A DNA stretch of 60,050 nt from Pseudomonas frederiksbergensis (GCF_003732275.1 NZ_MOBM01000022.1:1-60050), one strand, 5' to 3'. Shown: positions 8,848 to 17,142, counted from the stretch's first letter. The notes: generated from the sequence alone by a model not told the origin. Numbers and translations: made by a program.

Positions 8848-9249
8848 ATGAAATCGATCTTCCTGGCTTTGGCACTGATTGCGACTGGCGTACAAGCAGC
8901 TGAAGAGGCCGACGACAACCCCTGCGACGCCGTCGAAAACGAAATCCAGACCCTGGAATGCTCGGCCTACAGCAGAACCACCGCCGAACAGCTGCTGAGC
9001 GACAACTATCAGAGCCTGACCGAGCGCATGCAAACGCTTTACGGCAACAACAAGGCGCAACTGACCGACATCACCGCCAAAATCAAGACCGCGCAACAGC
9101 AATGGCTGAAAACCCGGGATGCCGATTGCGCAGTGGACGCATTTCCGGCGACCAGTGGTAGCAAAGCGTTCACCATTGCGCAAAATGATTGCGTGGCGCG
9201 CATGAGTGACGAGCGGTCGGAGTTTTTGGAGTCGATTGGGCAGGAGTGA
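8848..9249 (+). CDS. LprI/DUF1311-family periplasmic protein
   Basis: This small secreted protein (133 residues) starts at the ATG at 8848, with a signal peptide of about 18 residues ending VQA-AEE. The mature part has the DUF1311 layout: paired cysteines (NPCDAVENEIQTLECS ... DADCAVDAF ... NDCVARMSDERSEFLESI), with a central coil and the conserved WLKTRDADC block. Relatives include the lysozyme inhibitor LprI of Mycobacterium. Most proteobacterial members are uncharacterised, so the inhibitor role here is only a possibility. It is divergent from the dgc operon and apparently a single gene. Confidence 0.82.
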   Translation: MKSIFLALALIATGVQAAEEADDNPCDAVENEIQTLECSAYSRTTAEQLLSDNYQSLTERMQTLYGNNKAQLTDITAKIKTAQQQWLKTRDADCAVDAFPATSGSKAFTIAQNDCVARMSDERSEFLESIGQE

Positions 9250-9423
9250 TCCTGAATCGTCTGTCGAAAGCTGGTGGCCCTACCAGCTTTTACCTTCAAT
9301 CAAGACCTTTCCCACAGGCTTCACCGAGCAAGCCTACAACTCCCGCTGGGTAAGGGTTAAAGCAGTTTTTTCGAGCAATATCCCGACAAATTTCGTTTGT
9401 TGGCCACCTGAAAAATATAAGCA

Positions 9424-9439
9424 AAGATTAGCAAATCTT
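9424..9439. promoter_or_regulatory. Palindrome upstream of toxin-antitoxin genes, candidate operator
   Basis: AAGATT-AGCA-AATCTT is a perfect 6-bp-arm palindrome in an AT-rich stretch 22 bases upstream of the toxin start. It is placed where an Xre-type antitoxin would autoregulate. There is no experimental support. Confidence 0.4.
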
Positions 9440-9460
9440 ATAAAAGACTTATATTCTCCC

Positions 9461-9714
9461 ATGAACAGCATTCACTGGACGCGAAGGCCGTTAAGCAGCT
9501 CTTGAAATTGCATTCCGTTCATCAGATCCAGGTTCGTGATGCCATCACGGCGCTAGCTGGCATGCCTGATGTAGGCAACGTCAAAGCACTGGTCGGTCAT
9601 GACTACGCCTATCGACTGCGAGTCGGTAGTTATCGGGTCATGTTCGACTGGGATGGCGCGATCAAAGTGGTCAGTATTCAAGAGGTCAAAAAACGCGATG
9701 AACGCACCTACTGA
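9461..9714 (+). pseudogene. RelE/HigB-type toxin gene broken by a one-base frameshift
   Basis: The reading frame from the ATG at 9461 begins like a RelE toxin (MNSIHWTR) but stops after 14 codons. The rest of the toxin (KAVKQLLKLH onward to KKRDERTY at 9712) continues in the next frame. Adding one base in the gcgaagg stretch at about 9481-9487 joins the two into a full 84-residue toxin, including the family-typical YRLRVGSYRVMFDWDG. Without the repair, only a TTG at 9502 could start the main part, losing the first strand and helix. The antitoxin downstream is intact and overlaps the toxin end by 17 bases. A sequencing error, real inactivation or ribosomal slippage cannot be separated here. 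Confidence 0.75.
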
Positions 9715-10021
9715 GATTCAAATCATCAACGACGCGGAGGGAAAACCGGCGTTCGTGGTCATTCCGTACGCGCAGTATGTGGCGCAGAAGATCGAGCCCG
9801 ATCTGATCCCCCACGAAGTGGTCAGTCGCATCGTCGATGGCGCGACGCCCATTCGCGCCTGGCGCGAACACCTGAACCTTACGCAGGATGAAGTTGCCAA
9901 GCGCATGGGCATTTCCCAACCGGCTTTCGCCCAGCAAGAAACGGTCTCCAAGCCCCGCAAGGCAACCCGCGAAAAAATTGCCGCAGCTTTTGGCATCACC
10001 GCCAACCAACTAGAGTTGTAA
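9698..10021 (+). CDS. Xre-family antitoxin (HigA-like)
   Basis: The 107-residue protein has an N-terminal toxin-binding segment (EIQIINDAEGKPAFVVIPYAQY) and a C-terminal helix-turn-helix (LTQDEVAKRMGISQPAFAQQE, near 68-88) followed by a basic stretch (KPRKATREKIAAAFG). It is the antitoxin partner of the RelE-type toxin just upstream and probably represses the operon. The ATG at 9698 lies inside the toxin's last codons, giving a 17-base overlap and tight coupling. A longer in-frame ORF begins at 9599 but lies within the toxin gene and is not credible. The gene is intact although the toxin is not. Confidence 0.85.
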   Translation: MNAPTEIQIINDAEGKPAFVVIPYAQYVAQKIEPDLIPHEVVSRIVDGATPIRAWREHLNLTQDEVAKRMGISQPAFAQQETVSKPRKATREKIAAAFGITANQLEL

Positions 10022-10053
10022 GCTGAACGCCAGCATCAGGAAAAGGGATTGAA

Positions 10054-10470
10054 ATGAAAATCTGCGGCATCGAAATCAAAGGCAGCGAAGCGATCATCGC
10101 CGTGGCCTCCCTCGACGGTCAGGCGCTCAGTCACGTCGCCCTCGCCACCAAGAAAATCGCCCTCGACGAGGACGATGAAGCCGCTAACGTTAAAGTCTTT
10201 GCCGCTCAGGTGGCGTCGTTTGTTCGCGAGAACTCCATCGACCGGATCGCGATCAAGAAACGCAGCAAGAAAGGTGAGTTCGCCGGTGGGCCGACCACAT
10301 TCAAGATTGAGGGGATTATCCAGCTGCTGGAAAATTGCGAGGTGACGCTGCTGTCACCGCAGACCATCAATGCGCAGAACAAGAAGTTCGATTTTGCACT
10401 GCCGGAGACGTTGAACAAGTATCAGCATGAGGCTTACAAGGCGGCGTGTTCTGCACTGATGAAGAAGTAA
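10054..10470 (+). CDS. DUF3010-family protein
   Basis: This 138-residue protein matches the DUF3010 family: an N-terminal MKICGIEIKGSEAIIAV strand pair, a central IDRIAIKKRSKKGEFAGG block and FKIEGIIQLL. The pattern recalls an RNase H-like fold, but that is my structural guess. No signal peptide or membrane segment is present. It follows the antitoxin gene by 32 bases and could be co-transcribed, though families of this type usually occur alone. The function is unknown. Confidence 0.8.
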   Translation: MKICGIEIKGSEAIIAVASLDGQALSHVALATKKIALDEDDEAANVKVFAAQVASFVRENSIDRIAIKKRSKKGEFAGGPTTFKIEGIIQLLENCEVTLLSPQTINAQNKKFDFALPETLNKYQHEAYKAACSALMKK

Positions 10471-10503
10471 GGCGGGCATGGACTTTCAGGCAAAGCAAAT
10501 CGA

Positions 10504-10595
10504 ATGTGGGAGCGGGCTTGCTCGCGAAAGCGGCGTGTCATTCAACTTTGATGTTGACTGATACACCGCTTTCGCGAGCAAGCCCGCTCCCACAT
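10504..10595. repeat. REP pair (GTGGGAGCGGGCTTGC family)
   Basis: Inverted copies of tgtgggagcgggcttgctcg flank a 45-base spacer (10504-10528 and 10570-10595), just beyond the 3' end of cdhR. Confidence 0.85.
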
Positions 10596-10623
10596 TTGTC
10601 TTGTGCCTGGCCTTGGAATGCAG

Positions 10624-11583
10624 TCAGACCAGCTCCCGCCCATCCCCCAACCGTCGGCGGTCTTCACGCGGGCACCGCTCAAACCTCGCCCGATAACTTC
10701 GGGTGAAATACGACGGCGATTCAAACCCGCACGCGATGCTCACTTCCAACACACTCATGTTCGTCTGACGCAGTAACTGCCGCGCCTTCTCCAGCCTTAA
10801 CCGCAGATAGAAATTGCTTGGCGTGTCGTTCAGATGCAGGCGAAACAGGCGTTCCAGCTGACGCCGGGTCACTTTGATCGATTCCGCCAGCTCCAGGGTA
10901 CTCAGCGGCGGTTCGCTGTGCTGTTCCATCTCCCCAATCACCTGCACCAGTTTCTTGTTGCTGATGCCATATCGCGTGGCGACTTCCATGCGCTGGTGGT
11001 CTTTGCGCGGGCGGATGCGCCCGAGTACGAATTGTTCGCTGACCTGGATCGCCAGTTCCGGGCCGTGGGCCTGGCCGATGAGGTCGAGCATCAGGTCGAT
11101 GGAAGCCGTGCCGCCGGCGGAGGTGATGCGCCGACGGTCGATCTCGAACAGCTCCTGAGTGACGCTCAGCTGCGGGTAAGACTCCTTGAAGGCATCGATC
11201 GCTTCCCAATGCAGGGTCAGGCGATGGCCGTCGAGCAGGCCGGCTTCGGCGAGGACGAAGCTGCCGGTGTCGATGGCGCCGAGCGTCACGCCTTCGTTGT
11301 CCAAGCGGCGCAACCAGTGCTCCAGTGCCGGGCTGGTGAATTTCAGCGGCTCGAAACCGGCGACCACCAGCAAGGTCGCGCCTTTCTTCAGGGGTTCCAG
11401 CGCCGCATCGGCGTTGACCGACATGCCGTTGCTGGCCAGAACCGCCCCGCCATCAGCGCTCAACACATGCCAGCGGTACAGCTCGCCGCGAAAGCGATTG
11501 GCGACCCGCAGCGGCTCGATCGCCGAGATGAAACCGATCGCCGAAAAACCCGGCATCAACAAGAAGTAGAAATCCTGGGACAT
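10624..11583 (-). CDS. cdhR: CdhR, AraC-family regulator of carnitine catabolism
   Basis: The 319-residue protein has an N-terminal DJ-1/PfpI (glutamine amidotransferase-like) sensing domain (FYFLLMPGFSAIGFISAIEPL) and a C-terminal AraC pair of helix-turn-helix motifs (SIKVTRRQLERLFRLHL and MSVLEVSIACGFESPSYFTR). It lies divergent from caiX and the cdh genes, the arrangement known for CdhR in P. aeruginosa, where it activates the carnitine operon. I assign this regulator to CdhR and the one at 17782-18885 to GbdR by their neighbours. The start was chosen at MSQDFYF (11583), where the domain begins; the longer ORF to 11649 adds unrelated residues. Confidence 0.88.
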   Translation of the reverse strand: MSQDFYFLLMPGFSAIGFISAIEPLRVANRFRGELYRWHVLSADGGAVLASNGMSVNADAALEPLKKGATLLVVAGFEPLKFTSPALEHWLRRLDNEGVTLGAIDTGSFVLAEAGLLDGHRLTLHWEAIDAFKESYPQLSVTQELFEIDRRRITSAGGTASIDLMLDLIGQAHGPELAIQVSEQFVLGRIRPRKDHQRMEVATRYGISNKKLVQVIGEMEQHSEPPLSTLELAESIKVTRRQLERLFRLHLNDTPSNFYLRLRLEKARQLLRQTNMSVLEVSIACGFESPSYFTRSYRARFERCPREDRRRLGDGRELV

Positions 11584-11790
11584 GGAGCGCACTCGATGGC
11601 AGGTAGCGAGAGGGCGGGAAGCGTGTGGACGTTGATACGCCACTTGCAACCGGCATTCAAGTGCGCAGGTCGCTGCAGTGCAAGAGCTGGTCGCCGCAGT
11701 GCGTTTTTACGGGGCCTTTGCTGCGTAACTTGGCATTACCGGCGCATCAGACACCGGAACCCACAATAACGACCTGCCGAGGAACCCGAC

Positions 11791-12735
11791 ATGAAACGAC
11801 TGATCAGCAGCTGTGTTCTTGCACTCAGCGGTACCGCTTTCTTGAGCGCCAGCGTCATGGCGGCCGAACCCGCGTCGTGCCAGAACGTGCGCATGGGTGT
11901 AGTGAACTGGACCGACGTAATCGCCACCAGCGCCATGACCCAAGTATTGCTCGACGGCCTCGGCTACAACACCAAACAGACCAGCGCCTCCCAGCAAATC
12001 ATCTTCGCCGGGATTCGCGACCAGCGCCTGGACTTGTTCCTCGGTTACTGGAATCCGCTGATGACCCAGACCATCACGCCGTTCGTCGCGGCCAATCAGG
12101 TCAAGGTGCTTGAGGCGCCAAGCCTGAAAGACGCCCGTGCCACCCTCGCCGTACCGACTTACCTCGCCGACAAAGGCCTGAAAACCTTCGCTGACATCGC
12201 CAAATTCGAAAAAGAACTGGGCGGCAAGATTTACGGCATCGAGCCTGGGTCGGGCGCCAACACCCAGATCAAGGCGATGATCGCCAAGAACCAGTTTGGC
12301 CTGGGCAAGTTCCAGCTGGTCGAGTCCAGCGAAGCCGGCATGCTTGCGGCGGTGGATCGCGCCGTGCGGCGCAAGGAAGCCGTGGTGTTCTTCGGCTGGG
12401 CGCCGCACCCGATGAACGTCAATGTGCAAATGACCTACCTAACCGGCAGTGAAGACGCCCTCGGCCCGAACGAAGGCATGGCCACCGTCTGGACGGTCAC
12501 CGCGCCGAAATACGCCGAGCAATGCCCGAACATTGGTCGTTTGCTGAGCAACCTGACCTACACCGCCGAAGACGAGAGCCGGATGATGCAGCCGCTGCTC
12601 GATCACAAGGACGCTTTCGAATCGGCTAAGCAATGGTTGAAAGATCACCCGCAAGACAAGCAACGCTGGCTCGAAGGCGTGACCACCTTCGACGGCAAAC
12701 CGGCGGCTGAGAACCTGAAACTGACCAGTAAATAA
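11791..12735 (+). CDS. caiX: CaiX, carnitine-binding periplasmic protein
   Basis: This is a 314-residue OpuAC/ProX-type solute-binding protein with a signal peptide cleaved after about residue 25 (SASVMA-AEP). The family pattern is clear: VNWTDVIATSAMTQVLLDGLGYN, FLGYWNPLMTQT, GSGANTQIK and FFGWAPHPMN. The tryptophans form the aromatic box for a quaternary ammonium group. In P. aeruginosa CaiX binds carnitine and feeds the CbcWV permease shared with the CbcX and BetX binding proteins; the same permease is encoded here at 22267-24287. caiX is the first gene of the cdh operon and is closed by a stable hairpin at 12755-12778. It is 316-residue CbcX's closest paralogue in the window. Confidence 0.9.
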   Translation: MKRLISSCVLALSGTAFLSASVMAAEPASCQNVRMGVVNWTDVIATSAMTQVLLDGLGYNTKQTSASQQIIFAGIRDQRLDLFLGYWNPLMTQTITPFVAANQVKVLEAPSLKDARATLAVPTYLADKGLKTFADIAKFEKELGGKIYGIEPGSGANTQIKAMIAKNQFGLGKFQLVESSEAGMLAAVDRAVRRKEAVVFFGWAPHPMNVNVQMTYLTGSEDALGPNEGMATVWTVTAPKYAEQCPNIGRLLSNLTYTAEDESRMMQPLLDHKDAFESAKQWLKDHPQDKQRWLEGVTTFDGKPAAENLKLTSK

Positions 12736-12754
12736 ACCTGAAATGAATCACCGA

Positions 12755-12778
12755 TTCGCAGCCCGACCGGGCTGCGAA
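12755..12778 (+). other. Intercistronic stem-loop after caiX
   Basis: TTCGCAGCCCG and CGGGCTGCGAA pair around a tiny loop. There is no U-tract, so it is not a normal terminator. It could protect the caiX end of the message and raise binding-protein levels over the downstream enzymes. A similar hairpin follows cbcX. Confidence 0.6.
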
Positions 12779-12834
12779 CGGAATCGTTACGCCCTGAGCC
12801 ATACCCAAAAATCACGCCTGTAAGGAACCGCCTC

Positions 12835-13722
12835 ATGAACCACGACGTCATCATCACCTGCGCACTCACCGGTGCTGGCGACACGACCGCCAGAAGCCCA
12901 CACGTGCCGGTCACCCCGAAACAAATCGCCGCGGCCGCCGTGGAAGCCGCCAAGGCCGGCGCCACCGTGGTCCATTGCCACGTTCGTGACCCGCAAACCG
13001 GCAAGTTCAGCCGTGACGTGGCGCTGTACCGCGAAGTGATGGAACGCATCCGCGAGGCGGACGTGGACATCATCGTCAACCTCACCGCCGGCATGGGCGG
13101 CGACCTGGAAATCGGCGCGGGCGAGAATCCGATGGAGTTCGGCCCGAACACCGACCTGGTCGGCCCGCTGACCCGTCTGGCCCACGTCGAAGAACTGCTG
13201 CCGGAAATCTGCACTTTGGATTGCGGCACCCTGAACTTCGGCGATGGCGACACCATTTACGTCTCCACCCCGGCGCAGCTACGCGCTGGCGCCAAACGCA
13301 TTCAAGAGCTGGGCGTTAAGCCTGAGCTGGAAATCTTCGACACCGGTCACCTGTGGTTCGCCAAGCAGATGATCAAGGAAGGCCTGCTCGATAACCCGCT
13401 GTTTCAGCTGTGCCTGGGCATTCCGTGGGGCGCGCCGGCCGACACCACCACCATGAAAGCCATGGTCGACAACCTGCCGGCCGACGCGGTCTGGGCCGGG
13501 TTCGGCATCGGTCGCATGCAGATGCCAATGGCGGCGCAAGCGGTGCTGCTCGGCGGCAACGTGCGGGTCGGCCTGGAAGACAACCTGTGGCTGGACAAGG
13601 GTGTATTGGCGACCAACGGCCAACTGGTCGAACGCGCCTCGGAAATCCTCAGCCGCCTCGGCGCCCGTGTTCTGACCCCGGCTGAAGGCCGGACAAAAAT
13701 GGGCCTGACCAAGCGCGGTTAA
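12835..13722 (+). CDS. cdhC: CdhC, dehydrocarnitine cleavage enzyme (BKACE family)
   Basis: The 295-residue protein belongs to the beta-keto acid cleavage enzyme (DUF849) family. It has the N-terminal VIITCALTGAGDTT strand, the metal-binding HCHVRDPQTG motif near residue 43, and a late EDNLWLDKG loop. The BKACE reaction on dehydrocarnitine uses acetyl-CoA to give betainyl-CoA and acetoacetate. In the cdh operon it works between CdhA and the thioesterase CdhB. Its start follows a GTAAGGAA ribosome-binding element. The name cdhC follows P. aeruginosa usage. Confidence 0.9.
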   Translation: MNHDVIITCALTGAGDTTARSPHVPVTPKQIAAAAVEAAKAGATVVHCHVRDPQTGKFSRDVALYREVMERIREADVDIIVNLTAGMGGDLEIGAGENPMEFGPNTDLVGPLTRLAHVEELLPEICTLDCGTLNFGDGDTIYVSTPAQLRAGAKRIQELGVKPELEIFDTGHLWFAKQMIKEGLLDNPLFQLCLGIPWGAPADTTTMKAMVDNLPADAVWAGFGIGRMQMPMAAQAVLLGGNVRVGLEDNLWLDKGVLATNGQLVERASEILSRLGARVLTPAEGRTKMGLTKRG

Positions 13723-13740
13723 CCCGCACCTACACCTTAC

Positions 13741-13906
13741 CTGTGGGAGCGGGCTTGTGTGGCGAGGGGGCTTGCCCCCGTTGGGTCGCGAAGCGGCCCC
13801 AAAACCTGCAGCCGCGGTGTGTCAGCCGCACCGCATGCAATGTTTTACGACTGCTTCGCAGCCGAACGGGGGCAAGCCCCCTCGCCACATAAGCCCGCTC
13901 CCACAA
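13741..13906. repeat. Compound REP: one REP pair nested within another
   Basis: Outer half-units gtgggagcgggctt and aagcccgctcccac enclose a complete inner pair of the gtggcgagggggcttgccccc family. This suggests one REPIN inserted into another, between cdhC and cdhA. Confidence 0.85.
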
Positions 13907-13935
13907 GGGATCACCGAACTTTTTAGGACGTCGCC

Positions 13936-14901
13936 ATGAGCTTTATCACTGATATCAAAACCTTCGCAGCCCTGGGCAGCGGTGTCATCGGCAGCGGTTG
14001 GGTGTCTCGCGCCCTCGCCCATGGCCTCGATGTAGTGGCCTGGGACCCGGCGCCCGGTGCCGAAGCGGCGCTGCGCAAACGCGTCGCCAATGCCTGGGGC
14101 GCACTGGAGAAACAAGGCCTGGCACCCGGCGCGTCGCAGGATCGTCTGCGCTTTGTCGCCACCATCGAAGAATGCGTTCGTGATGCGGATTTCATTCAGG
14201 AAAGTGCACCAGAACGACTGGACCTGAAACTGGAATTGCACAGCAAAATCAGCGCGGCGGCCAAGCCCAATGCCTTGATCGGCTCCAGTACGTCGGGGCT
14301 GTTGCCGAGCGAGTTCTACGAGAGTTCGACCCACCCGGAACGCTGCGTGGTCGGGCACCCGTTCAACCCGGTTTACCTGCTGCCATTGGTGGAAGTGGTC
14401 GGCGGCAGGAACACGGCGCCAGAAGCGGTCCAAGCGGCAATGAAAGTCTACGAATCCTTGGGCATGCGCCCGCTGCATGTGCGCAAGGAAGTGCCAGGAT
14501 TTATCGCCGACCGGTTGCTCGAAGCGCTGTGGCGTGAGGCGCTGCATCTGGTCAACGACGGCGTGGCGACCACCGGCGAAATCGATGATGCGATTCGTTT
14601 TGGCGCGGGCCTGCGCTGGTCGTTCATGGGCACTTTCCTGACTTACACCCTGGCGGGTGGCGATGCGGGAATGCGGCACTTCATGGCGCAATTCGGGCCG
14701 GCGTTGCAGTTACCCTGGACGTATCTACCGGCACCGGAGCTGACCGACAAATTGATTGATGATGTGGTGGATGGCACCAGCGAGCAGCTGGGCAAGCACA
14801 GCATCTCGGCGCTGGAGCGCTATCGTGATGATTGCTTGCTGGCGGTACTGGAGGCGGTGAAGACCACCAAAGAGAAGCATGGGATGGCGTTCGCAGACTA
14901 A
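13936..14901 (+). CDS. cdhA: CdhA, L-carnitine 3-dehydrogenase
   Basis: This is a 321-residue enzyme of the 3-hydroxyacyl-CoA dehydrogenase superfamily, with a Rossmann motif AALGSGVIGSGWVSRA near residues 11-26 and the family's VVGHPFNPVYLLPLVEVVGG active-site stretch near residues 136-155. It oxidises L-carnitine to 3-dehydrocarnitine with NAD+. The neighbours CdhC and CdhB catalyse the next steps to glycine betaine. It stands alone between two REP pairs in the operon. Length and motifs agree with known carnitine dehydrogenases that lack the fused thioesterase; here the thioesterase is a separate gene. Confidence 0.92.
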   Translation: MSFITDIKTFAALGSGVIGSGWVSRALAHGLDVVAWDPAPGAEAALRKRVANAWGALEKQGLAPGASQDRLRFVATIEECVRDADFIQESAPERLDLKLELHSKISAAAKPNALIGSSTSGLLPSEFYESSTHPERCVVGHPFNPVYLLPLVEVVGGRNTAPEAVQAAMKVYESLGMRPLHVRKEVPGFIADRLLEALWREALHLVNDGVATTGEIDDAIRFGAGLRWSFMGTFLTYTLAGGDAGMRHFMAQFGPALQLPWTYLPAPELTDKLIDDVVDGTSEQLGKHSISALERYRDDCLLAVLEAVKTTKEKHGMAFAD

Positions 14902-14914
14902 ACACCCCCACCCC

Positions 14915-15010
14915 CTGTAGGAGCGAGGCTTGCCCGCGAAGGCGATTTCCCTGCCGCAAGAGATCCGGCGAATGTACCGGCCTCTTCGCGGGCAAGCCTC
15001 GCTCCTACAG
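14915..15010. repeat. REP pair (CTGTAGGAGCGAGGCTTGCCC family)
   Basis: Inverted units ctgtaggagcgaggcttgcc and ggcaagcctcgctcctacag form a third sequence family. They lie between cdhA and cdhB. Confidence 0.85.
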
Positions 15011-15036
15011 GTTCAACCATTTTCGGATGTGACGAC

Positions 15037-15516
15037 ATGCCCACCCTCACCACCTACCAAACCAAAATCATCCCCGACTGGGTCGACTACAACGGCCACC
15101 TGCGCGATGCCTTCTATCTGCTGATTTTCAGCTACGCCACCGACGCGCTGATGGATCGTCTGGGCATGGACAGCAACAACCGCGAAGCCAGCGGCAACTC
15201 GCTGTTCACCCTCGAACTGCACCTCAACTACCTGCACGAAGTGAAGCTCGATGCCGATGTCGAAGTGCATACCCAGATCATCGGCCATGACCGCAAGCGC
15301 CTGCACCTCTATCACAGCCTGCATCTGGTGGGCGGTGACAAGGAGCTGGCGGGCAATGAACAAATGCTGCTGCACGTCGACCTCGCGGGGCCGCGATCCG
15401 CACCGTTCAGCGAAGAAACCTTGAGCAAACTGCAAGCCATTGTCGCCGAGCAAGCCGACCTGCCCGCACCCGCCTTCATCGGCCGAGTGATCGCTTTGGG
15501 GGGCGTTCTCAATTAG
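15037..15516 (+). CDS. cdhB: CdhB, betainyl-CoA thioesterase
   Basis: This is a 159-residue hotdog-fold thioesterase (4HBT type). The catalytic-loop signature DWVDYNGHLRDAFYL lies near residues 14-28, with the long helix after it. It is expected to hydrolyse betainyl-CoA to glycine betaine and CoA, the last step of the carnitine route. The last residues (GGVLN) and the stop codon fall inside the left arm of the 32-bp inverted repeat of the element at 15498-15765. The C-terminus may therefore have been shaped by that element. The rest of the protein is of normal length for the family. Confidence 0.88.
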   Translation: MPTLTTYQTKIIPDWVDYNGHLRDAFYLLIFSYATDALMDRLGMDSNNREASGNSLFTLELHLNYLHEVKLDADVEVHTQIIGHDRKRLHLYHSLHLVGGDKELAGNEQMLLHVDLAGPRSAPFSEETLSKLQAIVAEQADLPAPAFIGRVIALGGVLN

Positions 15517-15765
15517 TTTCCCTGCCGCGTTGTCGCCTTAAAGCGGGCCAGGCAAGGCGCAGGCCGCCGGGAATGGTTGTTCCCTTTCCAAGGCCTGCAA
15601 CGCAGCCTGGCCCGCTTTAAGGCACAACCCGAAGGGCCGGGCCTGCTGTTGTGCAGGGCTGCGTTGCTCGAAGCTTATTTGGAATGACCAAACCACGCTT
15701 CTCGTGCCTTGCCCTGCACAACAGCAGACCCGGCGCGGCAGGGAAACTAATTGAGAACGCCCCCC
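15498..15765. repeat. 268-bp nested inverted-repeat element
   Basis: A perfect 32-bp inverted repeat (15498-15529 and 15734-15765, beginning GGGGGGCGTTCTC) encloses two further hairpins. The first has perfect 19-bp arms at 15535-15553 and 15605-15623 (GCCTTAAAGCGGGCCAGGC). The second has 22-bp arms with one mismatch at 15638-15659 and 15711-15732. The left outer arm covers the cdhB stop codon. There is no ORF inside and no target-site duplication that I can see. It is unlike the REP families elsewhere in the window. It may be a non-autonomous element, an inverted duplication or an RNA structure. Confidence 0.85.
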
Positions 15766-15793
15766 ACGCCCGAAAAATAATAAGGAGCCCGTC

Positions 15794-16957
15794 ATGAACA
15801 CCGCCGCCGCTTTTGCCGATTTCCGCACCTACCCGTTGATCAGCGCGTTGACCGCCGTGCATACCCTGGCGGATCGAATTCAAGTCCAGTGGGCAGACGG
15901 TCGGGTCAGCCCTTTTCATCATCAATGGCTGCGGGACAACTGCCCGTGCCCGCTGTGCGTCTACACGGTGACCCGCGAGCAAGTGCTGGAAATCGTCGAT
16001 GTCGCGGAAGATCTGATCCCCGACAGCGCCCGAATCGATACCAATGGTTGCCTATGTGTCGATTGGCAGGACGGCCACCTCAGCCGCTTCGACCCGGGCT
16101 GGCTGCGGGCCCACGCCTATGACGATGAGTCCCGCACCGAACGCCGGGCCACCAAACCGAAAAGCAAGCTATGGGACAGCCAGCTGAAGTTGCCGGTGTT
16201 CGACTATCAGGCATTGATGAACGACAACGATGCCTTGCTGCAATGGTTGCTGGCCGTGCGTGACATCGGCCTGACCCAGGTTCGCGGCGTGCCCACCGAG
16301 CCGGGCTCGCTGAAGCTGATCGCCCAACGGATTTCCTTCATCCGCGAGAGCAATTTCGGCGTGCTGTTCAACGTGCAATCCAAGGCCGACGCCGACAGCA
16401 ATGCCTACACCGCCTTCAACCTGCCGCTGCACAGCGACCTGCCCACGCGGGAGCTGCAACCGGGACTGCAATTTCTGCATTGCCTGATCAATGATGCCGA
16501 CGGTGGCGAGAGCATTTTCGTCGACGGTTTTGCCATCGCCGAAGCCTTGCGCCAGGAAGATCCCGAGGCGTTTCAGGCTTTGTGTGAAATCCCCGTGGAG
16601 TTCCGCAACAAGGACCGCCACAGCGACTACCGCTGTCTGGCGCCGATCATCGCCCTGGATGCGTTCGGACAGGTGTCGGAAATCCGCATGGCGAACTTTC
16701 TGCGTGGGCCGTTCGATGCTTCAGTCGAGCAAATGCCCAAGCTGTATCGCGCTTACCGACGCTTCATTGCGATGACCCGCGAGGCGCGCTTCCGGGTGAT
16801 GACGCGGCTCAATCCCGGCGAGCTGTGGTGCTTCGACAACCGCCGCACCCTTCACGCCCGCAATGCGTTCGACCCCGCAACAGGCGCCCGGCATTTCCAG
16901 GGTTGTTATGTGGATCGTGATGAGTTGCTGTCGCGCATTTTGGTGTTGCAGCGCTAG
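15794..16957 (+). CDS. Gamma-butyrobetaine dioxygenase (2-oxoglutarate/Fe(II)-dependent)
   Basis: This 387-residue protein has the two-part layout of gamma-butyrobetaine hydroxylase. An N-terminal zinc-binding domain carries clustered cysteines (WLRDNCPCPLCVYT near residues 45-58), and a TauD-like catalytic domain follows. The iron ligands are visible as LPLHSDLPTRE (HxD near residue 213) and the distal His in RRTLHARNAF near residue 352. The enzyme hydroxylates gamma-butyrobetaine to L-carnitine, feeding the cdh genes upstream. An AAGGAG site precedes the ATG at 15794. Its length fits bacterial enzymes (about 380-390). It is separated from cdhB by the nested repeat element. Confidence 0.88.
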   Translation: MNTAAAFADFRTYPLISALTAVHTLADRIQVQWADGRVSPFHHQWLRDNCPCPLCVYTVTREQVLEIVDVAEDLIPDSARIDTNGCLCVDWQDGHLSRFDPGWLRAHAYDDESRTERRATKPKSKLWDSQLKLPVFDYQALMNDNDALLQWLLAVRDIGLTQVRGVPTEPGSLKLIAQRISFIRESNFGVLFNVQSKADADSNAYTAFNLPLHSDLPTRELQPGLQFLHCLINDADGGESIFVDGFAIAEALRQEDPEAFQALCEIPVEFRNKDRHSDYRCLAPIIALDAFGQVSEIRMANFLRGPFDASVEQMPKLYRAYRRFIAMTREARFRVMTRLNPGELWCFDNRRTLHARNAFDPATGARHFQGCYVDRDELLSRILVLQR

Positions 16958-16971
16958 ACCGCGTCATCGTT

Positions 16972-17067
16972 CATCGCGAGCAGGCTCGCTCCCACATTGG
17001 ATTTGTGTCGTACACAAATAATGAGGCCGCTGCAGGTCACCTGTGGGAGCGAGCCTGCTCGCGATGG
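16972..17067. repeat. REP pair (GTGGGAGCGAGCCTGCTC variant)
   Basis: Inverted units catcgcgagcaggctcgctc and gagcgagcctgctcgcgatg lie downstream of the dioxygenase gene. Confidence 0.85.
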
Positions 17068-17106
17068 CGCCCGCCCAGACACCAAGTTTCCAGCTGATTC
17101 ACACAC

Positions 17107-17142
17107 AAAAAAAACCCCGATCAAGCCGTGACAGGATCGGGG
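17107..17142 (-). terminator. Strong Rho-independent terminator on the minus strand with no minus-strand gene
   Basis: Reading leftwards, CCCCGATC pairs with GATCGGGG and is followed by eight T residues. No coding gene on the minus strand ends here, since the next feature to the right is a plus-strand gene. It most likely ends a small non-coding RNA. Confidence 0.75.

Noticed and set aside
11735..11760. Sigma-54-like sequence upstream of caiX (TTGGCATTACCGGCGCA)
   Set aside because: The GG/GC spacing is right, but the -12 element lacks TT and too many positions miss the consensus.
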